Source: Thuidium tamariscinum
Taxonomy: Eukaryota > Streptophyta > Bryopsida > Hypnales > Thuidiaceae
NCBI GenBank assembly: GCA_947034885.2
Contig: OX344749.2
Span: forward strand, 16,569,501-16,633,500
Length of the DNA: 64,000 nucleotides
Direction of reading: 5' to 3'
This document shows positions 48,789-58,595 of this stretch, piece by piece (positions within the stretch are counted from its first letter, which is position 1; every line of letters begins with the position of its first letter). The notes under the pieces were generated by a model that saw nothing but the letters and a program-made list of their open reading frames with translations, was not told the DNA's origin and did not search any database. The position numbers and the translations under genes are program-made.

Positions 48789-48906
48789 ATTCAGGTTCCA
48801 CCGTGCGTCTCCAAGGGCGGAGAGGCCAGAAAAAAAGTGCCAAAGCATGGGTGGATGATGGACCACCACGGCGAAACTGAACACTGGATCGAGGACGGTG
48901 AAAACT
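48789..48906 (+). CDS. IGT/LAZY-like gene, C-terminal exon candidate
   Basis: After the acceptor TTGTGTGTAG a frame reads V-P-K-H-G-W-M-M-D-H-H-G-E-T-E-H-W-I-E-D-G-E-N and reaches the donor AACT|GTGAGT. E-H-W-I-x-x-x-x-x resembles the conserved C-terminal peptide of LAZY-type proteins (W-I-x-T-D-x-D/E-Y), and those genes characteristically split there before a tiny last exon. Splicing to TTGCAG|ATGG would give Tyr at the expected position, but the following residues do not match the usual V-L-E-L ending. An A7 run at 48,830-48,836 leaves the upstream frame uncertain. Confidence 0.4.
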
Positions 48907-49384
48907 GTGAGTTTGCTGCTTTCCTCTTCAACACATCTCAATAACATCATATGTTCTCGATCAGTTGCAGATGGTCGACGTTTGAGATGTGCCAAGGCAC
49001 AACAACCTGTTCCGGGTGGAATTCAGTTGATTGCAATTGCAGTAGTGAAGATATTTGTACCTATAGTGATTACATTCATAGATCTCACACTTTTTAACAC
49101 TTTTTCTTTACCAAGATACATCAGAACCTCCTAGTATGAGGTCCCGACGTCCCGTCCAAAACTGTGGGTGTCACATGTGGTATTTTCCAACACCGAGTAT
49201 TATGCATACTACTCGCATAAGAGAAAATCTGGACTCTCCAGAAGGCTCCTTAGAAGTGGCAAAAGGGCCCAAAATTAGACATGGGACAAGAATTTTTTCC
49301 CTGTAGCTATGGTGCATCAAGTATCATGAATCTATGTAATGGTGTAGTCAAATGTCAAAGCCTCGGTACAACGTTTGGAGACAG

Positions 49385-49670
49385 ATGGCGAATTTTATTA
49401 AAATGGCTTGGTATTCCATATGCCATTTTTCAGACTGCATGCTCTGAACTAAATACTAACATCTAGGATAGGTGTAGTTTTTCAGATATCTAGGACATAT
49501 AGATATACAAAATCTATGATTTGTTTAGATTTCAGATTGCGCGGTTCAAAACATCTTGGACAAGAATAGATTTCAAAAATCTATGAGTGGTTTAGATTTC
49601 AAACTGCATGGTTTGAACTGTTAAAAGTGTCAAAGTAATGGAATGTCGCCAATTTAATGAAATTCACCAT
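49385..49670. mobile_element. MITE family 2, copy 2
   Basis: The termini ATGGCGAATTTTATTAAAAT and the complement ATGGTGAATTTCATTAAAT are inverted repeats. The interior shares TAGATTTCAGAT, CATCTAGGA and GGAATG-type blocks with 43,742-44,049. Outside the ends, GGAGACA and TGTCTC also pair, so the inverted repeat may extend further. Confidence 0.65.
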
Positions 49671-50364
49671 ATTGTCTCTAAAACCTACTTGCTCATCTCG
49701 TTGTACAATTGTACTTGAGATGTGGAACGACCACATGGATTGAGCAAGACTAAGGTAGAAGCATGAGTAGTTGATTGTTTAAGCAATATTGAAGCAGATC
49801 ATGTGCAATATGAGGTGGGGGAAATATTCTCTCATACATAGGAAGATAGGAAATGTAGGGATAGGAAAATTTTGTAAAATTATTGTGAATTTTGGGAGCC
49901 AAAAAGTGCATTTATCTATTAGTCAATGTCTAGAGTCTTTAAGTTCTACTCAATGAATTTTGCCCACTACTTTGAGATATGTGTCATAACCTTATTAGTT
50001 CCAACCTTGAAAATAAGCAAAAAAACACATTTCAAGCTTGATTTAAGGTTGAAAATAGCTCAATCTATAGGTTGGATATTGGATGTGGTTGACAATTGGT
50101 ACTTCTATGGTAGTACCTTTACAAATCAAAGGCAAAGAGCTTTGAATGAGGATTCAATAGATAATGTCTCAGCTTCTTTCTTAGGAATAGTGATTTGAAT
50201 TGTGGGTGGAATGGTCTTTGCTTGAGATTGGACTAATTTAGTTCAATACAAAGCATTAAGAAATGAATGTACTAGGCTTTCAAATTAATGCATTAACAAA
50301 TTGAATGTCCTAGAAATATTCACCCCTTTGCATGGTGTGTTCTAAGAATTCCATTTCTTTAATT
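49671..50364. other. Intergenic stretch without a recognisable gene
   Basis: One 90-codon ORF at 49,926-50,198 has no recognisable domain and AT-rich codon use like the surroundings, so it is not called as a gene. Confidence 0.5.
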
Positions 50365-50610
50365 GCAATGATGCTAGCATGTGAGCATGAAGATGCTAGC
50401 ATGTTAGCCTTGAGTTTGAATATAAGTAGATATACAACAACCATTGATGGTGATTATGACATAAACATCTATAATATAGTTATCTAAAGCATAGTTGCAC
50501 CATGATAATAGAAAATTTCTACACTAAAGACACCTATCTTATAAATATATAGTCTTTTAGATTCATTGGCTTACACTCTTAGGCTCACATAATAGCTAGC
50601 AACCCTCATT
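50365..50610. mobile_element. GCTAGCATGTGAGC-type inverted-repeat element, copy 1
   Basis: The left end GATGCTAGCATGTGAGCATG and the right end GGCTCACATAATAGCTAGCA are imperfect inverted repeats. They resemble the ends of 53,381-53,614 and the single end near 19,730. Non-coding. Confidence 0.5.
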
Positions 50611-50817
50611 AGAAGTCAACTTGCTATATAAGAGCATCTCCTTTCCACACAAATTCTAAGGTTGAAAGCTTCTCTTTTTCTTCCAATATAACTTATAGAT
50701 GCTTTGTTATTCATCAAATACTATATATCCTTAGTTCCTTACATCTTTGATGGGTTAACAATGAACTAGTTCCTCTTTTTATGGTATACCATGAAAATTC
50801 TATTTCTCTTAACTGAT

Positions 50818-51130
50818 CATTAGATGTTTTTTGGGCATTTAGAAGACTACAAGTTTCTAAGCTATGGGAACTTTGAGAACATTGCCACATAGGCAGTTTG
50901 ACATAGTTGAGAGATTGCCACATCAAATAATACTAATTCATTAATTTTTTAAAATTGAAATCTTTTAAAAAGTGGTTTCAAATTTTATATAATTTTTGAA
51001 AAAAATTTAAGTTTTTTTAATTTATTTTTCTATAAATTCATATCACTAATAGTTGCTAGTTCACTATATAGGGAACAATTTTGGGGAATAGCCCTAACAC
51101 AATCTCATGTAGGGCTGAAAAACATCTAAT
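50818..51130. mobile_element. MITE-like element, family 1, copy 3
   Basis: The ends are CATTAGATGTTTTTTGGGC and the complement CATTAGATGTTTTTCAGCCC. Inside, GGGAACTTTGAGAAC and GAGATTGCCACATCA correspond to blocks of the copy at 36,812-37,147. Confidence 0.6.
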
Positions 51131-51407
51131 GCTTTAAGAGCAATGTACCTAGACAAATTCAACTTTGTACTTAATACTTCTAGTCATTTAAGTGGTGGAA
51201 GAAATTCTATTATTTTATATTGTACTACACAGTTATTGTTTTTATTTATGTAGAGGATTCTTGGAGATGAAGGAGTATTATTCATGCCTTGAAGTTATTA
51301 AAATTTTGGAAATAAATCTTCTTTTAGTTGGAAAATGTGATATAATACAATTAGTGTGTCTCATAATATTGAATTAAATTGAATATTGAAAAAATAAAAA
51401 ATAAAAA

Positions 51408-51450
51408 ATATGTATGTGTATACATATATACATATACATATACATATACA
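51408..51450. repeat. ATACAT-type microsatellite
   Basis: A run of TATGTGTATACATATATAC followed by several CATATA units. Confidence 0.85.
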
Positions 51451-51744
51451 TCAAGTACATCCAAAATCTTTTAATTAGACCAACCTCTTAAAAAAAATGG
51501 CATCCATGTCCTTTTCTTTTAATCAATGACATTCTAGAAAAAACTACACAATTGCCACATTATCCATAGAACATAGCACATTTGTTCAAAATGCAAACTA
51601 TTTGACTATTAATATGACTATATTCTAAGTAACTAGATTAAAAGAGTCAGAATATACTCAAGCCAATCAAATGTGCAAACTTGGCATAAATCAATCAAAA
51701 TATTAAAGTTGAAATTTCTAAAATTATTAGTCAACTAGGGGCAA

Positions 51745-52984
51745 TAGAGAAAAATTAGACCTTTAAAGGGCCGCCAAAAAGCCCTTAGAGGACCCCAAAT
51801 TGTATTTTATCTTGCATTTTTATTATTTTTATTACAATTGCCATTCACATTACATTGGGATTTTGGATGGTTGCTAGTATCTAGACTCTAGAGTGGATCA
51901 AAATTTAAGTATTGGAGATTCAATTCATTATTGAGCACCTTGAAATCTAATGCACCTTACACTCTAACCAAGTTGTCAAAATAAGAAAAGAAAATGCCCC
52001 AAATTGTCCAATTACCATCTACAATCAAGATTTTTTTTGAAGGCAAAGTAAAAAGATTTACTTTAGTCATTGAAATTTGGTAAGAATGAAGGGTGAAGAG
52101 GTTGTTTGTAAACTAAAATCAATTGTCCATCTTGAACCCTCAAAGAGTATTAGATAATAATTTGAAGATAAGAGTTTAACTACTCATTGTCAGAATATAG
52201 GAATTGTGCTCAAAGTAGAATTTCAAGCCTCATTTTAGAATGGTAGAATATCTTTTTTCAAAAAAAATTGAACACCAAATTTTTTTGTGAATCAAGCTAA
52301 GTTTTATCACCAAAAATCCATTTGAGGTTTTGAGACTTTAACTAAAAATTATGGACAAGTTGTGGATATGATTTGGAAGGGATAGTTTTTTGACATTTTC
52401 AAACACCTTCTATGAATTTTGTCCATAACTTTTTATTAGAGGCTCAAAACCTCAAAAAAATTATTTAGAGATATAATTTATCTAGCTTGATTTGCCAACC
52501 TTTTTAGTTTGAAATTTTTGAGAAAGATATTTAACTATGCAGAAATGACGCTTAAAATTCTCCTTTGAGCACAATTCTTGCATTTTGACTTAACTATGAG
52601 CAATTAAGTTGCTATTAAGCCTAATTCATGTAACCTATATGGGTTGTTTTACCAACAACTATCTCATTGTATAAAGAGTTTTTCTTTTCATCTTAAAATG
52701 TACTAAATCAAGTGGCTTTTGGTTTGAAGCTAGTTGCCAAAATTGTAAGAGTTTATCAAACACTCTAAACTCAAAATTGAATAATAATCTCAAATGGATA
52801 TAGGGCTAGTTAGAAAACAATACCCTTTTTTGCATGTTGACAATTAAGGTTTAACTACCTTCATGAAAATCAATGTTGTGAACCCCTAGTTGTTTGTATA
52901 ATTAAATAGGGCCAAAAGTGACATAGAAATCATAATGGATGTTATTGCCTAGTGGCCCTTTAGAGGCATAATTTTTTTCTCTAA
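51745..52984. mobile_element. Foldback-type element, about 1.24 kb
   Basis: The left end TAGAGAAAAATTAGACCTTT continuing into AAAGGGCC pairs with the complement of the right end (AGAGAAAAAAATTATGCC then TCTAAAGGGCC). A second, stronger inverted repeat lies inside at 52,201-52,577. No coding sequence and no secure target duplication were found. Confidence 0.5.
52201..52577. repeat. Internal hairpin of the 1.24-kb element
   Basis: GAATTGTGCTCAAAG at 52,201 pairs with CTTTGAGCACAATTC ending at 52,577. Further pairing runs inward (AGAATTTCAAGC, TGAGGTTTTGAG, TTATGGACAA with their complements), leaving a small central loop near 52,380. Confidence 0.75.
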
Positions 52985-53380
52985 TGTAAGATTGCTTGGC
53001 TAAGTTGAACCAAATAGGCAGTTGGAACTTTGGCAATTCAAGCTTTCAATGCCATGGAACTTTCCTTTCCTCTCCAATGCCTTTTGTTCTTGCTCCATGC
53101 CACTTCTTCTTTGGCCTTGATCCTATAGTATTGGATCCTAACTTTTCTTCCTCTTATAAAGTTTGAATCTTATTTAGGTTGGCACTAGCACCTAGTCATG
53201 TTCTATATTGTTTGTATTTACAATTGAATCATTATTTGGACTTGCTAGGAATTTGAGAAAGAATGGGACCTTATGAAGCCCATTAGAGCTAAATCAACAA
53301 TTTGAAATTAAAAAATGAGTTTTTATTTATTTTGAATCAGTCATGTTAGACTGTTGGTTAAAAGTCTGCTTTAAAAGTCA

Positions 53381-53614
53381 CGGTTGCTAGTATATGAGCA
53401 TAGAAGTGTGAGCTTATGAGCCTCAAATATAATGCACCTATAGTATAGGTGCTTATACCATAGAAACCTTCTATGATAAGAGTGTATTTATACTATAGGT
53501 ACCTATATTATAAGTATTTTTACTATAAACACCTTCAAAGGTGGTAGTATATCTACTTATAGACATATTAGAAGCTCACATGCTCGCATATTCATGCTCA
53601 CACACTAGCAACGT
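53381..53614. mobile_element. GCTAGTATATGAGC-type inverted-repeat element, copy 2
   Basis: It begins CGGTTGCTAGTATATGAGC and ends with the complement of CGTTGCTAGTGTGTGAGC, so the termini pair over about 40 bp imperfectly. A perfect 14-bp direct repeat, TGCTTTAAAAGTCA, flanks it at 53,367-53,380 and 53,615-53,628. The interior has smaller GGTGC-TTATA palindromes. Non-coding. Confidence 0.65.
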
Positions 53615-53628
53615 TGCTTTAAAAGTCA

Positions 53629-55018
53629 ATATTTATTATCCATTCTTTCTCTAATGGTTAAAATTGACTTTTACAAGAGTTCACTATCTATGACCATATA
53701 AATATCAAGTTTTGTTCATGCTTTATTCAAATACTTTACATTACAACTCATAGATTTATGCACACTTATTAGAGACATTTTTGAATCTAGTTACTTTAAC
53801 AATTGGTAATCTTTTAGTTGAATGGAATTTATTGTTCTTATTCCACATAATGAATCTTTAGTGGATGCTTATAACCAAAAATAGATTGATGACACAATTT
53901 AAAATTAATATTCAAATCTCGATTCAAATAAAAATCATAGAAGTAACGACTTAGTTAAATTTAGATAATACAAATATAATAAACCTTGTTATAATTGTTT
54001 GTTATGAGTGAATAGAATATAGAATGCATCTTTCCAATATACCTTTGGTAGAATATACTATAATTGACAATATCAATAAGTTTGGAATCCTAAATTAAAA
54101 AAACTACTAGATACTTAATCTTACTGTATTAATACTTACAATCCTAATTGTATTCTCGAGAATTATAATCATTTTCATTGTTATTGTTTTATTTTGTATT
54201 TCAAATTTTCTCTTTTGGATTAGAAAATTATTTATTTAAATAAAAATAAGTTTCTATTATTGTTGAAGAAATGTAAATGATGTTAAAAAAAGCATTGCAA
54301 AGGTTGTTGATGAAGTAATAGACAAAATTTATTGTATGCAAATAGTAACTATTTTCTTATACAAGTTATACAAATTCTGGGTTTTAAAAATGAATTGATT
54401 TTCATTATATCCAATTTTATTCTTCAAAAAATAAAAATATTTAATTTATAGGATAATTATCTTGTGGACAAAGAAAATTTAATTTTTTTCTCTGAATATT
54501 GAATAATGATTTTCAAGTTATTATCAAAGGTATCTTTTATCTAAAATTCTATAATATTTAATGCATTTTATTATACTATTAGGATTAGAATATATTAAAT
54601 CTAAATCAAATGGTTTCAATCTTAGAATAGTCTACAGTTAAGATTTGTTTGTATTATACTTGACACAATACCAACTATTAAGTAACCTTAAAAAATTCTA
54701 TATAAAAGATTGAATCTTAAATTTTAGGATGGCTTATTTTAATTTGTATTGATAATAGGCTCTTAGTTTTGAAGTGACAATGTAGCCTCTACAACACTTC
54801 AAGAAGTTCCTACATGACCAAATTAGGAAAGAAGCATACAATTTTTGTTATGAACACTTTTGGCTTTTTCAATTAGTATATTTGCAAAATGGAAAAAAAT
54901 CTTATAGAAAATATAATCAATAAAAGTAGGTAGACAAGAATCAACCCTTAACTACAATGAAATGATTATTCAATGGGGTCTAAACTATATGTTAAGAAGA
55001 TTTCCTATCCTGTACATG
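53629..55018. other. AT-rich intergenic stretch without a recognisable gene
   Basis: No coding ORF or repeat structure recognised. Confidence 0.55.
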
Positions 55019-55171
55019 CGCTACAAGAAAATGGGGATATAAATGACTTGTCCACAATGACTGTACTGCCAACAATGACTTCAAAATAGTCATTTTGTAG
55101 TCATTCTACAGTCATTGTTGGTAGTGCAGTCATTGTGGACAAGTCATTTATACCCCCATTTTCTTGTAGTA
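55019..55171. mobile_element. Small CACTA-like MITE
   Basis: CTACAAGAAAATGGGG at the left pairs with CCCCATTTTCTTGTAG at the right, and pairing continues through TATAAATGACTTGTCCACAA. The ends read CGCTACAAGAAA and CTTGTAGTA, one substitution each from the classic CACTACAAGAAA. The 153-bp unit is a near-complete hairpin. No 3-bp duplication is evident. Confidence 0.7.
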
Positions 55172-55599
55172 TATGTAAAGCTTAGATTTGGTATAAATGA
55201 AAAATGAATTATTTTATGGCATGTAGCATCTTATAAATGGTGTGAGGTGATGAAGGAACTACATTTGATGTGGCAATCAATGTGGACTTCAAGTGGTTAT
55301 AATTGTAGTGTTGTAGCATTTGTAGTGTACAATGTTGGATTGTCCACCTTGATTCATATATTGGCTAATTATCCACCCATTCTAAATAATCATTTTAGTG
55401 TAGTAGAAAAGAGGTCTTGGAGTACTAAAATTCAATTTTGAAACTTGATGCATAAAGGCTTATATAGGCACTCACTTGACAGAGTGTTTCACTTTTCAAG
55501 AGTGAAGGGTGATTCAACAACTATAAAAATTGTTAAGGGAATACTTAATGAATTGTTGACTTACCATCTTTCTTAACCCCTAAATGCCCAAACTACATT

Positions 55600-56530
55600 T
55601 TTTTGATAACATAGCAATTTTAGGCAGCTTTCTACAAATGGAGATTTTTTTGCTTTGAAATTTTATACACTACTTGTTCCTAAGGAGTAGCTTCAAGGCC
55701 CAACAATTTTCATAGCTTTTGACAACATAGTTAAAAAGTTATTGAAGGATATGTTGTTTTCTTTCCTTGATGGGCAATTTGGCCAGCAAAAAAACACTTC
55801 TTAAAATTATATTTTTTGAGAAATTAAAATTTGAAATTTATTTATTATATTTTTATCTAAGTGGAAAGCTTTGAGTCATTCCATTTTGATCAATGAGTTA
55901 AAAGTTATGAGGAGTTTTAGTTTGGGGTAGTTTCAACTAGTTATAGAATCTCTACACTACAAAAAAAGTTTGAAATTCTTTTTTTAATTCAATTTTTAAT
56001 ATTTTTGGAAAAATTAAAAACAAGAAGTATAGATTGTTTATTACAATATTTTGACCATTTGGATTGGCATTAATAAATTCCATAAATAAATTGCTTACAA
56101 TTTAGTATTTTGGCTCATTTTTTTTACTTACCATTTTTTTCCTATATCTTGTACAATTCCAAATGATTTGAAATTTTTTAAGCATATAGTCAACTCACCT
56201 TCAAAAATGAACCTAAAGCATAACCACTAATTTGAACTTTTTTTAATACAAATGTAACCTTCTAAAGTGCACCTGCCCATTTTTTTGTAGGGCCAAAAGA
56301 ATGATTTTTGTGAATTCAATTCTAATATCTTGCAATCTACATGGTGAAAATTTCTAAAAACATTTCTACATCTTTGCAAACAAGCGTACTATAAGATCCT
56401 ATGGTTACATGTATCAAAAAATATTTTCGTTTTTAAGTTTTGGTACATATATTAGAAATGGCAATTTCGGAGCCATTTTGGTGAAAAAATAGTCAAAACC
56501 ATTTAGGAATTAATGAATGAAATCACTAAG
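55600..56530 (-). repeat. Dispersed repeat of unknown class, copy B
   Basis: This is an inverted relative of 31,080-31,930. Shared blocks on the minus strand include AAACTTTTTTTGTAGTGTAG then TTCTATAACTAG, AATTTCAAATCATTTGGAAT and GATGTAGAAA. No coding sequence recognised; boundaries are approximate. Confidence 0.5.
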
Positions 56531-57336
56531 TTGCTACAAAATCTTGAGGTAGTAAGAATAGCCCCACAACAACATGCTCAAGCAACATGGTGAAGCAAAT
56601 CAATGGACAATATTACTATGACATAGAAGATCAATGATACAAAAGCTTTAAGCTTTAGAGGGCAATTATGACATATTATTGTAGAATTGCTCTAAAACTT
56701 AAGCATCAATATTAAAGTAAACAAATACACTTTGGAATAAATAAATGAGTTTTCACAACCATGTTTTACCCTTAAGCACTCCAACGTCCAAATTTTGGAC
56801 AATATATAGATTTAAGTTAGACTTCTTTATCATTACAATTTGGATGAAAGTCATTCTAATTTTTAGAGATACTTTATGAAGTTGTTGTCCTATCCAAGGA
56901 TTTAATTTGGTGTTACTAGAATACAAATTTTTCTAAAATTACAAGTATAGAAGTTTATCAAATAATCGGCCAAGCCAAAATTGCATTTACTTTAGTTTTT
57001 AAATGAATTGCAAAAATGAGGTCATAAAATCAAAGTACACAAAAATTCCAAAAAAATCACCATGTCAAGAGAACCTCATTTTAAATTAATTCCAACAAAA
57101 TTTACTCAAAAAATTACAATATTTTACTTGTACTTGAATTCAAAAGGAATTTTGAATTTTCCCTTTCAAAATTTATAGAAAAATATTGGTGATAGTATAG
57201 ATAAATCCAATAGTATGGATATAATCTAAAACTCAAACTCTCAAACTTTTATATTCATCTCAATTCCAAAATATTCTTTCAAATAGATGATTTTCCGAAA
57301 TCATCAATTTTGGAGATGAGTCTCGACATTCAGAGG
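56531..57336. other. AT-rich intergenic stretch without a recognisable gene
   Basis: No coding ORF or repeat structure recognised before the TTAA-flanked element. Confidence 0.5.
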
Positions 57337-57340
57337 TTAA

Positions 57341-57915
57341 CCCATTAAGGACCGTGGTTGATTTAGGGGACAGACGTAGTTTTTGAACACAATTATCAAA
57401 AAGTGCAATATTCTGCCTTTTTAAAAGATGTAATCCTAGATTGGATTGAATAAATGAGTTCCATGGGTTAAGTCCTTAAATCACACAAAAAATAAAAGTG
57501 ATCCAACGGTTCATGTCTTTGTAATTACTCTTCAAACATTGATGTGTCATAAACACCCTTTGGCATTGGTTATAATTAGGGTTTGCTACAATTGGGTATA
57601 GATTTGAATATATCATCTAGACATTGACCAAAACCTTTCAATTTATTATTTTAGACACACACATAATTGTCCTTTCCATAAAATATGCATTTTTCATTGA
57701 AAATTTCAATATGAAAGGTTGGACCATTTCAAGTTTGGCCAAGCACAACTCACTCATTTTTGCACACATTCTTTTGAAATTGGTTTTGTTAGATGTACAT
57801 AAAGACACTCTAAATGCGTTCTTCTCTAAATTTTTTGAGATCAAATATTCTACAAATTATAGGAGACAAAAAGTCCTCAAATCAACCCAAAAGTGGTCGA
57901 CCGGTCCTTAATGGG
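57341..57915. mobile_element. TTAA-flanked inverted-repeat element (piggyBac-MITE-like)
   Basis: The termini are the perfect 14-bp inverted repeat CCCATTAAGGACCG, directly bordered by TTAA on both sides (57,337-57,340 and 57,916-57,919). TTAA targets and ends starting CCC are features of the piggyBac superfamily. The complement of the right end also carries GTTGATTTGAGGAC, matching GTTGATTTAGGGGAC near the left end. The 575-bp interior has a 95-codon ORF without a transposase motif, so any element would be non-autonomous. Because TTAA is common in AT-rich DNA, family assignment is tentative. Confidence 0.55.
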
Positions 57916-57974
57916 TTAATCCATCATGCGCGTGAATGTAAATAGCTTCACATACCCGGACTTCTACCAGGTTC

Positions 57975-58199
57975 TCAATCCACCGCGTCCTCAGACTCGT
58001 TTTCCTTTGCATCACTAGTGCCAATCGGCTGGCCATGAGAATCGTTAACTTGATCGGGAATCCTGTCTGCGACTGCTGCAGATTTGACCTCTTCACCTTT
58101 TCTGACAATTCGATTGCGAACTCCGAAAACTTTTTCTCGATTAGGAGGACACAGCAGCAGTTGATTCACTGACAATTTCGGATTTTCGGGAAGCTTCAT
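57975..58199 (-). CDS. Short ORF divergent from GnT-I, unknown
   Basis: From the ATG at 58,199 a 74-codon frame (M-K-L-P-E-N-P-K-L-S-V-N-Q-L-L-L) has balanced, gene-like codon use and a hydrophilic acidic end (K-E-N-E-S-E-D-A-V-D). It lies head-to-head with the GnT-I gene, about 400 bp away, in a GC-rich block. It ends 60 bp from the TTAA-flanked element, so it may be a gene truncated by that insertion or an exon of a longer gene. No family recognised. Confidence 0.35.
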   Translation of the reverse strand: MKLPENPKLSVNQLLLCPPNREKVFGVRNRIVRKGEEVKSAAVADRIPDQVNDSHGQPIGTSDAKENESEDAVD

Positions 58200-58372
58200 G
58201 TTGGTAATGATTACTGTATGACTTTTCACAACGTGGGGAGACGATCGTGATCACTAGCAGGGTTTCTTCGATCCTGAAGTCTGTTGGTCATTAGAGTCTA
58301 GCAATTTTGAAAATTGGCCTTGTCGTTGAAATTGACTATGGTGTAAGCCGCAAATGCTTCGTGAACGGACCC

Positions 58373-58526
58373 TTAGGGTTTGGCAACTTAGGGTTTGCCG
58401 ATGGATACCTTGCTCTGATCGCCGTTCCCGATCGAGGCAGGGAATGGATTTTGCGACTGGGAGATCAGGTTTCGTGGTCGTCCGAAATTTGAACACGATT
58501 GAGGGAATGGTGTGAATTTAGGGTTT
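58373..58526 (+). promoter_or_regulatory. Three telo-box motifs upstream of GnT-I
   Basis: TTAGGGTTT occurs at 58,373-58,381, 58,388-58,396 and 58,518-58,526. The complement AAACCCTAA is the plant telo-box, common in promoters and leaders of housekeeping and growth-linked genes. The motif position fits the promoter or 5' UTR of the gene starting at 58,596. Confidence 0.6.
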
Positions 58527-58528
58527 TG

Positions 58529-58546
58529 ATGGAGCTTGTGGGATAG
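58529..58546 (+). promoter_or_regulatory. Five-codon upstream ORF in the GnT-I leader
   Basis: ATGGAGCTTGTGGGATAG lies 49 nt before the GnT-I start codon. If the transcript begins upstream of it, it could reduce initiation at the main ATG. Confidence 0.4.
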
Positions 58547-58595
58547 GTTTTCCTGGTCGTGGAATCGCTTGTGTCTTGTTATTTTTCCCACCGTG

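Noticed and set aside
57624-57911. 95-codon ORF inside the TTAA-flanked element as a transposase
   Set aside because: No DDD/DDE-type motif or zinc finger is visible, and it is far too short for a piggyBac transposase.
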